DNA from: Salimicrobium album
GTDB taxonomy: Bacteria; Bacillota; Bacilli; Bacillales; Halobacillaceae
Assembly: GCF_900107115.1 (NCBI RefSeq)
Contig: NZ_FNOS01000002.1
Coordinates: 172,768-236,767 of the forward strand
Reading direction: 5' to 3'
Length of the DNA stretch: 64,000 bases
The notes under the pieces are model-generated. The model searched no databases. It had not been told where the DNA came from and saw only the letters and a program-made list of their open reading frames with translations. The position numbers and the translations under genes were made by a program. Of this stretch, positions 28,021 to 37,142 are shown in pieces (positions within the stretch are counted from its first letter, which is position 1; each line of letters begins with the position of its first letter).

Positions 28021-28584
28021 ATGGCAATTTCAGCGAAACGTAACGGAACAAAAGTAATCACAGGTGAAGTCCGCGCTTCCTATGCAAATGTATGGGAGCC
28101 GCAATCCATCAATGGCAGCGATGAGAAATATTCCGTCAGCTTGATTATCTCGAAAGAAGACACGGAGACCATCAAAGCTATTGAACAGGCTATCGAAGAA
28201 GCGAAGGAAGACGGTAAAGCAAAATTCGGTGGAAAGATTCCGAACAGCTTGAAAACTCCTCTCCGAGACGGGGATGAAGAACGAGAAGATGATGAGGCTT
28301 ATAAAAACAGTTACTTCATCAATGCAAACCGGAACGCCAGCCAGGGACAACCACAAATCGTGGATGCGTATAAGAACAAAATCACAGACACGACAGCCGT
28401 TTATTCCGGCTGCTTTATACGAGCGTCCGTTAATTTCTTCGCCTTCAATACAAACGGCAACAAAGGGATTGCTGCTGGCCTTGGTAACATTCAGAAAATC
28501 CGGGACGGTGAAATGCTGAGTGGCGGATCTACAGCAGATGAAGACTTTGACGAACTTGATACTGATGACGACGACTTGATTTAA
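28021..28584 (+). CDS. DUF2815 protein, ssDNA-binding-like
   Basis: A 187-residue protein with an OB-fold-like body (TGEVRASYANVWEPQ... at the N-terminus) and a very acidic tail (DEDFDELDTDDDDLI), the layout of phage single-stranded DNA-binding proteins. DUF2815 members occur next to DUF2800 and polymerase genes. The SSB role is inferred from family context and the tail. A strong ribosome site (AAAGGGAG) precedes it. Confidence 0.85.
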   Translation: MAISAKRNGTKVITGEVRASYANVWEPQSINGSDEKYSVSLIISKEDTETIKAIEQAIEEAKEDGKAKFGGKIPNSLKTPLRDGDEEREDDEAYKNSYFINANRNASQGQPQIVDAYKNKITDTTAVYSGCFIRASVNFFAFNTNGNKGIAAGLGNIQKIRDGEMLSGGSTADEDFDELDTDDDDLI

Positions 28585-28638
28585 GGCTCATAGGGGGTTC
28601 CGCGGAATCCCCTTTTGCTTTAGAAAAGGATGGATGCT

Positions 28639-30579
28639 ATGAAGCGTTTAGCTGTAGATATTGAGACCTATTGCGAACTGGATTTAAAGAAAGTGGGCGT
28701 CTATCGATATGCCGAACATGAAAGTTTCGACATTTTGATTACCGCTTTTGCATTTGATGAAGCCCCCGTCCAGCAACTGACGAAAGAAAATCAGACCTTA
28801 TTCATGGAAGCCTTACAAGATCCGCATGTTATCAAAACAGCCCACAATGCCAACTTTGAACGCGTTTGTCTTTCGCACTATCATAACGTGGCCATGCCTC
28901 CTGAACAATGGAGGTGCACGATGGTCGACAGTACACGCATAGGATTGCCTGCAGCTCTCGGACAGATCGCCCAGGTACTGAAACTGGAGGAACAAAAAGA
29001 CAAAGCAGGCACCCACCTCATCAATTATTTTTCGAAACCTTGTAAACCGACGAAAACCAATGAAGGACGGACACGGAACCTGCCAGAACATGATCCGGAG
29101 AAATGGGAAGAGTTCGTCGCTTATTGTATCCAGGACGTAGAGACCGAACGGGCTATCCGAAAAAGGGTTGATGAATTTCCCGTACCTGAATCTGAACAAA
29201 AACTCTGGGCTCTGGATCAGAGAATCAATGACAGAGGGGTCCGAGTGGATGCTGATCTAATGGCAGGAGCTATCACTTGCGATAAACAAACGAAGAATGA
29301 AGTCATGCAACAGGCCCGGCATCTGACGGGACTGGATAACCCGAACAGCCCAACGCAATTGCTTGAATGGTTCCAAGAACAGGGAGTGGAAATCGAGAAT
29401 CTGCAGAAAGCTTCCGTAGAAGCCCTGCTCGAGTATTATACATCCGGCCCTGTCCATGACGTATTGAAAATCAGACAGGAACTCTCAAAAAGCAGTGTGA
29501 AGAAGTATGATCGCATGAAACAGATGATGTGTTCCGACAAGCGCGTCCGAGGTATCCTCCAGTTCTACGGTGCTTCGAAAACAGGACGATGGGCGGGGCG
29601 AGGCGTGCAGGTGCACAACCTTACGAAAAACTACATGAGTCTTTCCCGCATTCGGACGGCTCGTAAGCTAGTGAAAGAACAAGACTTTGAAGGATTGGAT
29701 CTCATTTACAACGAGAGCCGCCAGAACATTCTCAGCCAATTGGTCCGAACGACGTTTGTTCCAAGCGAAGGTTATAAATTTGCTATCTCCGACTTCTCCG
29801 CGATTGAAGCTCGGGTGATTGCCTGGCTTGCCGGTGAACAATGGAGACTGGATGTTTTCAACTCACACGGCAAAATCTATGAAGCTTCAGCTGCTCAGAT
29901 GTTCAAAATTCCGGTCGACTCCATATCAAAAGGGAGCCCGGAACGGCAAAAAGGGAAAGTGGCAGAACTTGCTCTCGGTTATCAGGGAGGCCCCGGCGCT
30001 CTTATCAGCATGGGTGCTTTGAACATGGGAATGGAAGAATCAGACCTGCGCCCCCTCGTCGATGCCTGGCGAGAAGCTAATCCGAATATCAAAAATTTCT
30101 GGTATGCCTGTGACCAAGCAGCGCTTACAGCGGTGAAAGATAAAAAAATCATAACTACCCATGGGATAACGTTCCGACGAGAGAAAGGGTTCCTTTTCAT
30201 CGATTTACCGAGTGGTCGAAGTCTTGCCTACGCCAAACCACACGTTACCGAGAATAAATTCGGCCGGGAAGCTGTGGCTCACTACGGACTGAACGAGAAG
30301 AACAAATGGGCGAAAGTTGATGCATACGGTGGAAAGTGGGTGGAGAACATTGTTCAGGCTGTGTCTCGAGACATTTTGGCAATCGCCATAGAACGGCTGA
30401 ACGATATCGGATATACCACTGTTATGCACGTACATGATGAGGTCGTATTGGAAGTCCCGGAGGATGATGAGGACGCTCTTGGAAAAATAGAAAAACTGAT
30501 GGGCGAGCCAGTCAGCTGGGCGGAGGGTTTGCCTCTTGCAGCAGACGGTTTTGAAGCAGAGTTCTACATGAAAGATTAA
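28639..30579 (+). CDS. Phage DNA polymerase I (family A)
   Basis: A replicative polymerase of 646 residues. The N-terminal 3'-5' exonuclease starts with DIET (residues 6-9) and has a second acidic motif near HNANFERVC. Polymerase motif A is SDFSAIEARVIAWLAGE, motif B lies around KVAELALGYQGGPGAL, and motif C is HVHDEVVLEV. There is no 5' nuclease domain. ATG 28639 is preferred because AAAAGGA lies 8 nt upstream; the ATG at 28630 overlaps that ribosome site. Confidence 0.95.
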   Translation: MKRLAVDIETYCELDLKKVGVYRYAEHESFDILITAFAFDEAPVQQLTKENQTLFMEALQDPHVIKTAHNANFERVCLSHYHNVAMPPEQWRCTMVDSTRIGLPAALGQIAQVLKLEEQKDKAGTHLINYFSKPCKPTKTNEGRTRNLPEHDPEKWEEFVAYCIQDVETERAIRKRVDEFPVPESEQKLWALDQRINDRGVRVDADLMAGAITCDKQTKNEVMQQARHLTGLDNPNSPTQLLEWFQEQGVEIENLQKASVEALLEYYTSGPVHDVLKIRQELSKSSVKKYDRMKQMMCSDKRVRGILQFYGASKTGRWAGRGVQVHNLTKNYMSLSRIRTARKLVKEQDFEGLDLIYNESRQNILSQLVRTTFVPSEGYKFAISDFSAIEARVIAWLAGEQWRLDVFNSHGKIYEASAAQMFKIPVDSISKGSPERQKGKVAELALGYQGGPGALISMGALNMGMEESDLRPLVDAWREANPNIKNFWYACDQAALTAVKDKKIITTHGITFRREKGFLFIDLPSGRSLAYAKPHVTENKFGREAVAHYGLNEKNKWAKVDAYGGKWVENIVQAVSRDILAIAIERLNDIGYTTVMHVHDEVVLEVPEDDEDALGKIEKLMGEPVSWAEGLPLAADGFEAEFYMKD

Positions 30580-30592
30580 GAGGAGGCTTGCT

Positions 30593-30991
30593 ATGGAAGA
30601 CATGGAAACCTTTTTAACCGATTTGAGAAATACACTCAAAGATGCTCCGAAAGAATACGATCAGCTTCATCAAGATTTGAAACGCGTGGAGGGGGAGCTG
30701 AACGATATCCACCACTACATTGAGTTTTGTAATATCAATGCAGCCCAGGCATGGAAAGTCTATGACTCCCAGCGCACCCTGTACCGAGAACGACGAACCA
30801 TCAAAGACCGCATGGAAACGTTAAAAGCAACCAAACATCTTTTCGATCGCATGAGAAAGCAGTACGGCAATGAAATGAACCAGGTGCTCGGAAATGTACG
30901 GAAGCTGAAAGAAACACAAAAGGTCCGAAGCTACCGGCCGCGGGTACGGAGTGAATATGCCGAAATCATCAATAACAGAAAGGACGACTAG
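30593..30991 (+). CDS. Hypothetical coiled-coil protein
   Basis: 132 residues, highly charged and helical, with heptad-like stretches (LKRVEGELNDIHHYIEF and RERRTIKDRMETLKA). GAGGAGG precedes the ATG. It lies between the DNA polymerase and dUTPase genes; no known family was recognised. Confidence 0.65.
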   Translation: MEDMETFLTDLRNTLKDAPKEYDQLHQDLKRVEGELNDIHHYIEFCNINAAQAWKVYDSQRTLYRERRTIKDRMETLKATKHLFDRMRKQYGNEMNQVLGNVRKLKETQKVRSYRPRVRSEYAEIINNRKDD

Positions 30992-30992
30992 C

Positions 30993-31481
30993 ATGAACCT
31001 ATCAAAACTATACAATATTCAGGGTGGTCTGGATTACCACATCGGTAAAGAAAAAGGTTTCATCGAAGGTGAAAACATGGACTGGAAAGTATTAGCGCTT
31101 CACACAGAAATCGGTGAACTGGCGAATGAATGGAGAGGCTTTAAAAAATGGAGCAATGATCAGGAGCCTCGCAGAGAAAAGATGCTTGAAGAATACGTGG
31201 ACTGCCTGCATTTTGTTCTTAGCATTGGGTTAGAAAAAGGATATCGACTTAGTTATTCCAATATTGCGTCGATGAAAGCTGATTCCATAACAGAACAATT
31301 CAATGCTCTGTTCCGGAAAGTTGGCGACTTCTCTCAATTTCGAACAATAGGAAACTACAATACGATTTTTGATTTGTTTCTCAGCCTCGGAGAAATGCTC
31401 GGATTTACGGAAGATGAGATCGAGGAAGCGTACCTTGCAAAAAATAAAATTAATCATAACAGACAGCTTACAGGCTATTGA
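30993..31481 (+). CDS. Dimeric dUTPase (all-alpha NTP pyrophosphatase)
   Basis: It hydrolyses dUTP to dUMP and keeps uracil out of phage DNA. The metal-binding EXXE...EXXD pattern is seen in HTEIGELANEWRGFKKW and LEEYVDCLHF, the hallmarks of the dUTPase_2/MazG-like fold. I start at ATG 30993 (MNLSKLYNIQ) behind AGAAAGGA; in-frame codons from 30951 overlap the previous gene. Confidence 0.85.
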   Translation: MNLSKLYNIQGGLDYHIGKEKGFIEGENMDWKVLALHTEIGELANEWRGFKKWSNDQEPRREKMLEEYVDCLHFVLSIGLEKGYRLSYSNIASMKADSITEQFNALFRKVGDFSQFRTIGNYNTIFDLFLSLGEMLGFTEDEIEEAYLAKNKINHNRQLTGY

Positions 31482-31494
31482 AGAGAGGGAGACC

Positions 31495-31752
31495 ATGAAA
31501 AAACTATTCAGTTTTGTCAGAGACCTCTTGCCTTATATCGTCATCGCAATAGTGATCATCAGCTTAATTATCAATATGATCACAAATAACTTAACCGGGC
31601 AGTTGATGGATCTGAACTGGTTCACTCTTTTCATAGTCCTGCTGGTGTGGTCAGAATTAAGCGAGATAAGACGGAGGCAGGAACAGAACAGGAAATTCAT
31701 GTTTGATATGGCTCGGTATCTTATCAGAGCACGAAAAAACAAGGAGGACTAA
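31495..31752 (+). CDS. Small two-span membrane protein
   Basis: 85 residues with two hydrophobic helices (about 12-31 and 40-56) and a basic C-terminus. ATG 31495 follows GAGAGGGAG; the open frame before it is not translated. Its place in an early cluster suggests an accessory role such as exclusion or host takeover, which is inference only. Confidence 0.6.
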   Translation: MKKLFSFVRDLLPYIVIAIVIISLIINMITNNLTGQLMDLNWFTLFIVLLVWSELSEIRRRQEQNRKFMFDMARYLIRARKNKED

Positions 31753-31754
31753 TC

Positions 31755-31967
31755 ATGAGATTAATAGACGGCCAGAAACAAGAAATAGGCAGCACAATAG
31801 ATCAACTCCGCAACGCGGTTCCGATGCAATTGGAAATATATAAAGAAGTAGCCAAGCTTCATAAAGGTTATTTCGACAGTTTGGTAGAGGAAGGATTCAC
31901 AGAAGAACAAGCGCTTCATATTGTTACTGTGCAGGGCATCAATGCTAATGGACAACCAACAGAATAG
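31755..31967 (+). CDS. Hypothetical early protein, 70 aa
   Basis: A helical protein with a UBA-like C-terminal pattern (LVEEGFTEEQALHIVTVQG). AAGGAGGAC precedes the ATG, 2 bp after the membrane protein gene, so the two are coupled. Confidence 0.65.
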   Translation: MRLIDGQKQEIGSTIDQLRNAVPMQLEIYKEVAKLHKGYFDSLVEEGFTEEQALHIVTVQGINANGQPTE

Positions 31968-31979
31968 GAGGGGATGGGA

Positions 31980-32333
31980 ATGACCACATCATTACAGGAA
32001 GCGTTTGGAAGCATGGCAACACAATTCATCAACGTTCTTGGGAATTTTCGAAAAAGTGTGATTAACAAATTGAAAATCATGAGAATCGCTTCTGAAATCG
32101 ACGGCAAAAAGGAACGACTTACTCACATCGAAAACACACTCCTGCCTGTGACCAAAAAGAGTGTCCGACGCAAGAAATTGCTGCAGGAACAGAAGCAGCT
32201 GCAGGCATCTATCCAGGGCTTGCGAGCTGATTATCACCGGTTGCGTAATCAACAGAAACGAAATAAACCGATTGATCCAGATGAGATTGATACCGCGTTT
32301 ATGAATTTGAAGGGGTGGAGGAATAATGAATAA
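31980..32333 (+). CDS. Hypothetical basic coiled-coil protein
   Basis: 117 residues, strongly helical and basic (KKSVRRKKLLQEQKQLQAS). An ATG at 31974 is too close to AGGAGGGG, so ATG 31980 is chosen. It overlaps the next gene by 8 bp. Confidence 0.6.
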   Translation: MTTSLQEAFGSMATQFINVLGNFRKSVINKLKIMRIASEIDGKKERLTHIENTLLPVTKKSVRRKKLLQEQKQLQASIQGLRADYHRLRNQQKRNKPIDPDEIDTAFMNLKGWRNNE

Positions 32334-32682
32334 AGTAACTTTGACAAAGCAACAAGCGGAAGCATTGCAGTCAATGTTGAGAGATGGATGTGAAAAAGAA
32401 AACGTTATTAAGTTTTTGGCGAGAGAGGATAAATTTGTTTCTGAAGTTCATGAACCGTTAAACAATATGCCGATTTTGGAAATTGCGGCTGCGATTATCA
32501 ACGGTTATGACGTTGAACAAACGCCGGAAGAAAAATTGAAAGATTATTACGATGAACACAACATAGATAATTTCATCAATGACGATTTCTCCGGACCTAT
32601 AAATGTTGCGAAGGGTAGGAGAGACGGAATATTAAAAACACTTGCAGTCCTTGACATCGAGATCGAAGGCATCAACAAATGA
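32326..32682 (+). CDS. Hypothetical early protein, 118 aa
   Basis: An acidic protein with an N-terminal helical segment (LTKQQAEALQSMLRDG) and a central ILEIAAAIINGYDVE that resembles DUF1642-type phage proteins in pattern. No function can be stated. GGTGGAGGA precedes the ATG. Confidence 0.65.
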   Translation: MNKVTLTKQQAEALQSMLRDGCEKENVIKFLAREDKFVSEVHEPLNNMPILEIAAAIINGYDVEQTPEEKLKDYYDEHNIDNFINDDFSGPINVAKGRRDGILKTLAVLDIEIEGINK

Positions 32683-32704
32683 GGAATGAAAGGGTGGTGG
32701 CATC

Positions 32705-32971
32705 ATGAGAGAAATCAAACAGATCCTCAATGACATACTGGACGAACAGGAACAAAAAGGCATCGAGACGTACGGCACAACCTTAGAAGAAGCGTCTCAC
32801 AGTGACTATGACTGGAATCGTATGGCACTGGAGGAAGCTATCGACTTAGCACAATACCTGGCGAACGAAAACAGGCGGCTCCGATCCGTGGAGCATTTGA
32901 AAGTAAAGCGAGAGATTCCAACAGTTATCAGCTATGACGGAAGAAGATACGTGTTTGACCCTAATAATTGA
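32705..32971 (+). CDS. Hypothetical phage protein, 88 aa
   Basis: Residues 28-56 (SHSDYDWNRMALEEAIDLAQYLAN) follow the pattern of small phage proteins with an acidic EEAIDLAQYL helix, distantly like MazG/dATP-type pyrophosphatase helices. AAAGGGTGG precedes the ATG. Role not known. Confidence 0.65.
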   Translation: MREIKQILNDILDEQEQKGIETYGTTLEEASHSDYDWNRMALEEAIDLAQYLANENRRLRSVEHLKVKREIPTVISYDGRRYVFDPNN

Positions 32972-32986
32972 GAGGAGTGAAGCATT

Positions 32987-33160
32987 ATGAAAATGCCATT
33001 TGATAAAAGACCGACTTGTGCATGTGGAGTAAAAATGAAGTTCACAGAGTATCGAGGGTACTACGACTCTTTTTGGTACTGGGAATGCGAAAACTGCAAT
33101 ATCGAAAATGAGATGGAACGTTATGAGCCAGATACCAGCTGGAAAGGTGCTTATGCTTAG
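32987..33160 (+). CDS. 57-aa zinc-ribbon-like protein
   Basis: The sequence carries CAC near residue 11 and CENC near residue 34, forming a possible zinc ribbon around an aromatic core (YYDSFWYWEC). AGAGGAGTG precedes ATG 32987. Small proteins of this kind are frequent in phage early regions. Confidence 0.6.
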   Translation: MKMPFDKRPTCACGVKMKFTEYRGYYDSFWYWECENCNIENEMERYEPDTSWKGAYA

Positions 33161-33199
33161 AAAGACGCATCAGACACATTTAGCGAAGGGGTGAAGAGA

Positions 33200-33367
33200 T
33201 TGGGATACATTTTAATTTTTGGTGAAGATGAGTACGTTGAATCTTACCACTTGGGCAACAAGGAAGTCACTACGAGTCCAGTTCGTAAAGATGCCATTGA
33301 ATTTGAAAACAAAGAGAACGCTGAATTTATTGCGGAACGTGTGGGTGCTCGAGTGGTTAATACGTAA
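33200..33367 (+). CDS. Hypothetical 55-aa protein with TTG start
   Basis: TTG 33200 lies behind AAGGGGTG. The product (YILIFGEDEYVESYHLG...) is acidic, with a folded-looking beta-alpha pattern. A longer frame at 33219-33407 overlaps it but has unlikely composition. Confidence 0.5.
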   Translation: MGYILIFGEDEYVESYHLGNKEVTTSPVRKDAIEFENKENAEFIAERVGARVVNT

Positions 33368-33403
33368 TCCGATGATTACATGCAACAGAAAGGGGGCGTT
33401 GAG

Positions 33404-33691
33404 GTGAACATGGTTAACGTGAATTGTTTGGCGAAAAAAACAGGCATTCCCTACCCTACCCTATATACGAAAATTTATTACCACCACATGACTCCAGATG
33501 AAGCTGTTGCTTCATATCGAGATTTTCACAACAGGCGGATTTACAGAGGGAAAGCCCTGGATCATGACATTTCGGAGAGAGCTTTTCGTGCTCGTGTTTA
33601 CAACGGATGGAGCTATGAGATGGCTTCTACCATTCCCGTATCTGATGGCAGTAGGAGAGCTGGAGAAGCCGCAATAAATGCGAAAGATTAG
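33404..33691 (+). CDS. Putative DNA-binding protein with two HTH-like repeats
   Basis: Two related helical units can be aligned: CLAKKTGIPYPTLYTKIYYH followed by MTPDEAVAS, and DHDISERAFRARVYNGWSYE. Each looks like a short HTH with a following helix. I choose GTG 33404, 5 nt after AGGGGGCG; ATG 33410 would be too near GAGGTG. DNA binding is inferred from pattern. Confidence 0.55.
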   Translation: MNMVNVNCLAKKTGIPYPTLYTKIYYHHMTPDEAVASYRDFHNRRIYRGKALDHDISERAFRARVYNGWSYEMASTIPVSDGSRRAGEAAINAKD

Positions 33692-33705
33692 GAGGATGTC
33701 ACACC

Positions 33706-34092
33706 ATGAACCTCACACAACTGGAAAAGAAACTGGACGAGCACTATCAAAAAATATCAACCTCTATTTCCGAGTATGCTAAAAGTATCGAGGCTCGGCT
33801 CACAGAGCAGGTACAGACGAACAAGCAGCTGCAGAAGAAACTGGATAAGTCGGAAGCCAAACGACAGGAGGCGGAAGTGAAAGCGAAGGACGCAGATAAA
33901 TGGGAGAAGAAATATTACCGCCTGAAAGAAACGGGAGGGTCCGGCAAGACGGAACGGAAAATCAGAACCGTTACGCGCTATACCGCTTATGTAGTATTCA
34001 ATGGCCGACCGATGGAAGTCGGAACCTATGACAACAAGGAAGATGCCTACGCTGCGGAAAAGAGAGCCGCCAAAGAGCTTGCTAAAAATTAA
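33706..34092 (+). CDS. Coiled-coil protein with C-terminal AP2-like segment
   Basis: Residues 1-75 are coiled coil (heptads in KLDEHYQKISTSISEY onward). The last 45 residues (TRYTAYVVFNGRPMEVGTY to AAEKRAAKEL) look like a short three-stranded sheet plus helix, as in AP2/integrase-type DNA-binding domains. AGGAGGATG precedes the ATG. Function unknown. Confidence 0.6.
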   Translation: MNLTQLEKKLDEHYQKISTSISEYAKSIEARLTEQVQTNKQLQKKLDKSEAKRQEAEVKAKDADKWEKKYYRLKETGGSGKTERKIRTVTRYTAYVVFNGRPMEVGTYDNKEDAYAAEKRAAKELAKN

Positions 34093-34107
34093 CCAGGAGG
34101 GATATAC

Positions 34108-34656
34108 ATGCCGAATGTAACAGGGGATCTGACCAAAGCGAAAGAACTGCTCCGTGATACCGATAAAACGGTTCGGGAGATTGAAGAAGAGACCGGCGCC
34201 AATCCCAAAACCATCTATTATCATGCCAAACGGATCCGTGATGCAGCAAAAGAACAGAACGAAAGTAACAATGAATTGACGGAGTCTCTCCAGAAAACAT
34301 TGAAGGACAGTTATGACGAACTCAAACGGTACGCTGCTGAATTGGAACAGGATGTGGCTGCTAAAGATAAAGAAATCGAGCGTTTGCATGCAGAACTGAC
34401 AAAAGAAACCCATACAAAAACTGAATCGGCGCTACCGGACACGTCCGATTGGAAAGGGCAGCATGATGATGTGCTTGAAAAGTATGAGTATGCTCAGATC
34501 CAACTCACTCGAGTAGAAAAGCACGCGGAATTCGATAGAAAAGAAGCCCAGGATCGCATTGATAATTTGTTGAAGCAGCTGCGCACTGAACAGCAAAGAG
34601 CGGACTACCACGGGAAGCGTGATCACTATTTAACGGAACTCCTAAAGCTCGGATAA
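34108..34656 (+). CDS. HTH plus coiled-coil phage protein
   Basis: An N-terminal HTH (KTVREIEEETGANPKTIYYH) is followed by coiled coil over about residues 50-175. It sits directly before the primase-helicase gene, with AGGAGGG ahead of its ATG. A role in replication initiation or regulation would fit the place but is not shown. Confidence 0.65.
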   Translation: MPNVTGDLTKAKELLRDTDKTVREIEEETGANPKTIYYHAKRIRDAAKEQNESNNELTESLQKTLKDSYDELKRYAAELEQDVAAKDKEIERLHAELTKETHTKTESALPDTSDWKGQHDDVLEKYEYAQIQLTRVEKHAEFDRKEAQDRIDNLLKQLRTEQQRADYHGKRDHYLTELLKLG

Positions 34657-34674
34657 AGAAAAGAGGGTTGTCGG

Positions 34675-37140
34675 ATGAAACTGGAAAAGCCGAACGAATT
34701 GAAGCACTTACACCATGACGGAGAGCTCAGTATCGCTACTGCCGATAATCGGATGGCGAAACACTGGAGAAACCGAGAGCTGACCTGGTCCGACTTCCTG
34801 GCACGCATCAGTGAAACGGTTCGAACCAAAGAGTCAGCTACGGAATACCTGAAAATGAAGAAGTCGCAACAGGATGATATCAAAGATGTGGGAGGTTTTG
34901 TCGGCGGCATGTTGAAAGAAGGCCGCCGGAAATCAGATAAAGTGTTCAACCGAACGCTCCTCACTCTTGATATCGACTACGGGGAAGAGGGGATGCCGGA
35001 GATCATCGATATGCTCTTCGGGCATGCCTACGCCCTGTACTCTACGCACAAACACAGAGAATACCGGCCTCGGTTACGCTTTATCGCTCCTTTGTCTCGT
35101 CCGGTTACAGCGGAAGAGTATGTAGCCGTCGGAAAAAAGGTAGCCGAACAGATCGGCATCGACTATTTCGATGATACAACGTATCAGGCACACCGTTTGA
35201 TGTACTGGCCGAGCACCAGTGAAGATGCCGAATTCATATTCACGTATCAGGATGAACCCTGGTTGGATCCGGACGATGTACTTGGCCAATATCTGGATTG
35301 GCGAGATCCACTGGAATGGCCGTCCTCCTCGCGGCAGCAGCAGGATTATAAGAAATTAGCAGATCGGCAGGGAGATCCTTACGAAAAACCGGGGCTCGTC
35401 GGAACGTTCAACCGTACGTACTCCATCGAAGATGCCATGTCCGCTTTTTTGCCGGATGTCTATGACTATTATCAGGAGGACCGGTACACCTATAACGAAG
35501 GTAGCACGGCTGGTGGTCTTGTCCTCTACGATAATGGGAAATTCGCCTACAGTCACCATGGCACAGACCCTGTCAGCAATATGCTGGTGAACGCTTTTGA
35601 TTTTGTACGCATCCACTTGTTCAGCGAACGGGACGACGATGCAAAGCCGGATGCTTCCGTTACAGAGCTTCCCTCTTATAAAGCTATGCGGGATCTCGCT
35701 CAGAACGATGAAGAAGTGAAAGCGAAGACAGCGGAAGAACGGATGGAAGCAGCGAAAGAAGAATTTGATGAACTGGAAATCGGAGACCTGGAGGATCAGG
35801 AAGAGCAGGAACCTGAAGAAAATAAAAAAGAAAAATGGACGAAAAAACTTGTTCTCAATAAACAGGGAGAAGTTGAAGCCAGTGTCCCGAACATCCTTCT
35901 TATTCTGGAGCATGACCCTTTTGTGAAAAAGCGGATCGCTACCAACGAATTCACGCAGCGTCTTACTCTATTGCGGGATGTACCGTGGCGTAAAGCAAAC
36001 ATGGATCACTGGACCGACGGGGATGATGCCGGTTTGCGGGACTATCTGGAACGCTTTTACGGCATCTACAATAAAGCGAAAACGGAAGATGCCGTCAAAG
36101 TCATGAGTGAAAGACACTCGTTCCACCCGGTCCGTGATTACCTTACATCCCTCGAATGGGACGGCACCGAACGACTGGATACGCTCCTGGTCGACTATCT
36201 CGGGGCGGAAGACAGTACGCTGAATCGTGCTGTGACAAGAAAGGCATTTGCGGCGGCTGTTGCTCGTATTATGGAACCCGGCATTAAATATGATTATATG
36301 CTTACCCTTTACGGGGCACAGGGTCTCGGAAAGTCGATGCTGCTTCATCGCATGGGTCAGCAATGGTTCAGCGATTCTATCACGACCGTTACCGGAAAAG
36401 AAGCTTTTGAACAGCTGCAGGGCGCCTGGATCATTGAACTCGGAGAACTGTCTGCAACCCGGAAAACGGATGTAGAATCCATCAAGCACTTCATCTCTAA
36501 ACAGGAAGACCGCTATCGGGTGGCTTACGGTAAGAACATTGAAGACTTTCCCCGACAGTGTATCTTCTTCGGTACGACCAATGATGTGACGTTTTTGAAA
36601 GATAAAACAGGAAACCGGCGATTCTGGCCCGTATCTGTTAAAGCGGAGAGGCAATTGTTTTCATGGAAAGACCTTACGGATGAAGACATCCACCAGATGT
36701 GGGCGGAGGCCAAGTATCGATACGAAGAGGGAGAGCCTCTGTTTCTCCCGGAAGCGTTAGAGGCAGAAATGAAAGAAACGCAGGAAGCACACACGGAGGA
36801 ATCGCCATGGTTCGGCCTGGTGCAGGAATACTTGGATACCAAATTGCCAGAGGACTGGTATGAGAGAGATCTCGGAGAACGACGGACGTTTTTGGACAGT
36901 GACTTCGGAGATGGTCCGGAGGGAACTATGATTCGGGATCGTGTATGCGCGTTGGAGATCTGGGTGGAAGGTTTAGGGAACAGCCGGAATCTGTTTCGGG
37001 CGCAGGACCGGAGAGAAATCAACGATATCCTGAGAAATATGCCTGGCTGGAAACCGAACGATAATAACAAGAAAGGGACCTTAAGGTTCGGAAAAGAGTA
37101 CGGTGTCCAACGGGCGTATGTACGGAAAAACAGCAAGTGA
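34675..37140 (+). CDS. Primase-helicase, virulence-associated E (VapE) family
   Basis: An 821-residue replication protein. The N-terminal third contains a primase-like region with LLTLDIDYGEEG and YRPRLRFIAPLSRPV. The C-terminal half is a superfamily 3/D5-like ATPase with Walker A GAQGLGKS at 547-554, the VirE block QGAWIIELGEL, FISKQEDRYRVAYG, and the arginine-bearing GNRRFWPV. It should unwind and prime phage DNA. A candidate origin lies immediately downstream. Confidence 0.92.
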   Translation: MKLEKPNELKHLHHDGELSIATADNRMAKHWRNRELTWSDFLARISETVRTKESATEYLKMKKSQQDDIKDVGGFVGGMLKEGRRKSDKVFNRTLLTLDIDYGEEGMPEIIDMLFGHAYALYSTHKHREYRPRLRFIAPLSRPVTAEEYVAVGKKVAEQIGIDYFDDTTYQAHRLMYWPSTSEDAEFIFTYQDEPWLDPDDVLGQYLDWRDPLEWPSSSRQQQDYKKLADRQGDPYEKPGLVGTFNRTYSIEDAMSAFLPDVYDYYQEDRYTYNEGSTAGGLVLYDNGKFAYSHHGTDPVSNMLVNAFDFVRIHLFSERDDDAKPDASVTELPSYKAMRDLAQNDEEVKAKTAEERMEAAKEEFDELEIGDLEDQEEQEPEENKKEKWTKKLVLNKQGEVEASVPNILLILEHDPFVKKRIATNEFTQRLTLLRDVPWRKANMDHWTDGDDAGLRDYLERFYGIYNKAKTEDAVKVMSERHSFHPVRDYLTSLEWDGTERLDTLLVDYLGAEDSTLNRAVTRKAFAAAVARIMEPGIKYDYMLTLYGAQGLGKSMLLHRMGQQWFSDSITTVTGKEAFEQLQGAWIIELGELSATRKTDVESIKHFISKQEDRYRVAYGKNIEDFPRQCIFFGTTNDVTFLKDKTGNRRFWPVSVKAERQLFSWKDLTDEDIHQMWAEAKYRYEEGEPLFLPEALEAEMKETQEAHTEESPWFGLVQEYLDTKLPEDWYERDLGERRTFLDSDFGDGPEGTMIRDRVCALEIWVEGLGNSRNLFRAQDRREINDILRNMPGWKPNDNNKKGTLRFGKEYGVQRAYVRKNSK

Positions 37141-37142
37141 AG

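Noticed and set aside
33219..33407. 62-codon frame overlapping the 55-aa TTG gene
   Set aside because: Its composition is unlike a folded protein and its start has no ribosome site, while the TTG frame at 33200 has AAGGGGTG and a sensible sequence.
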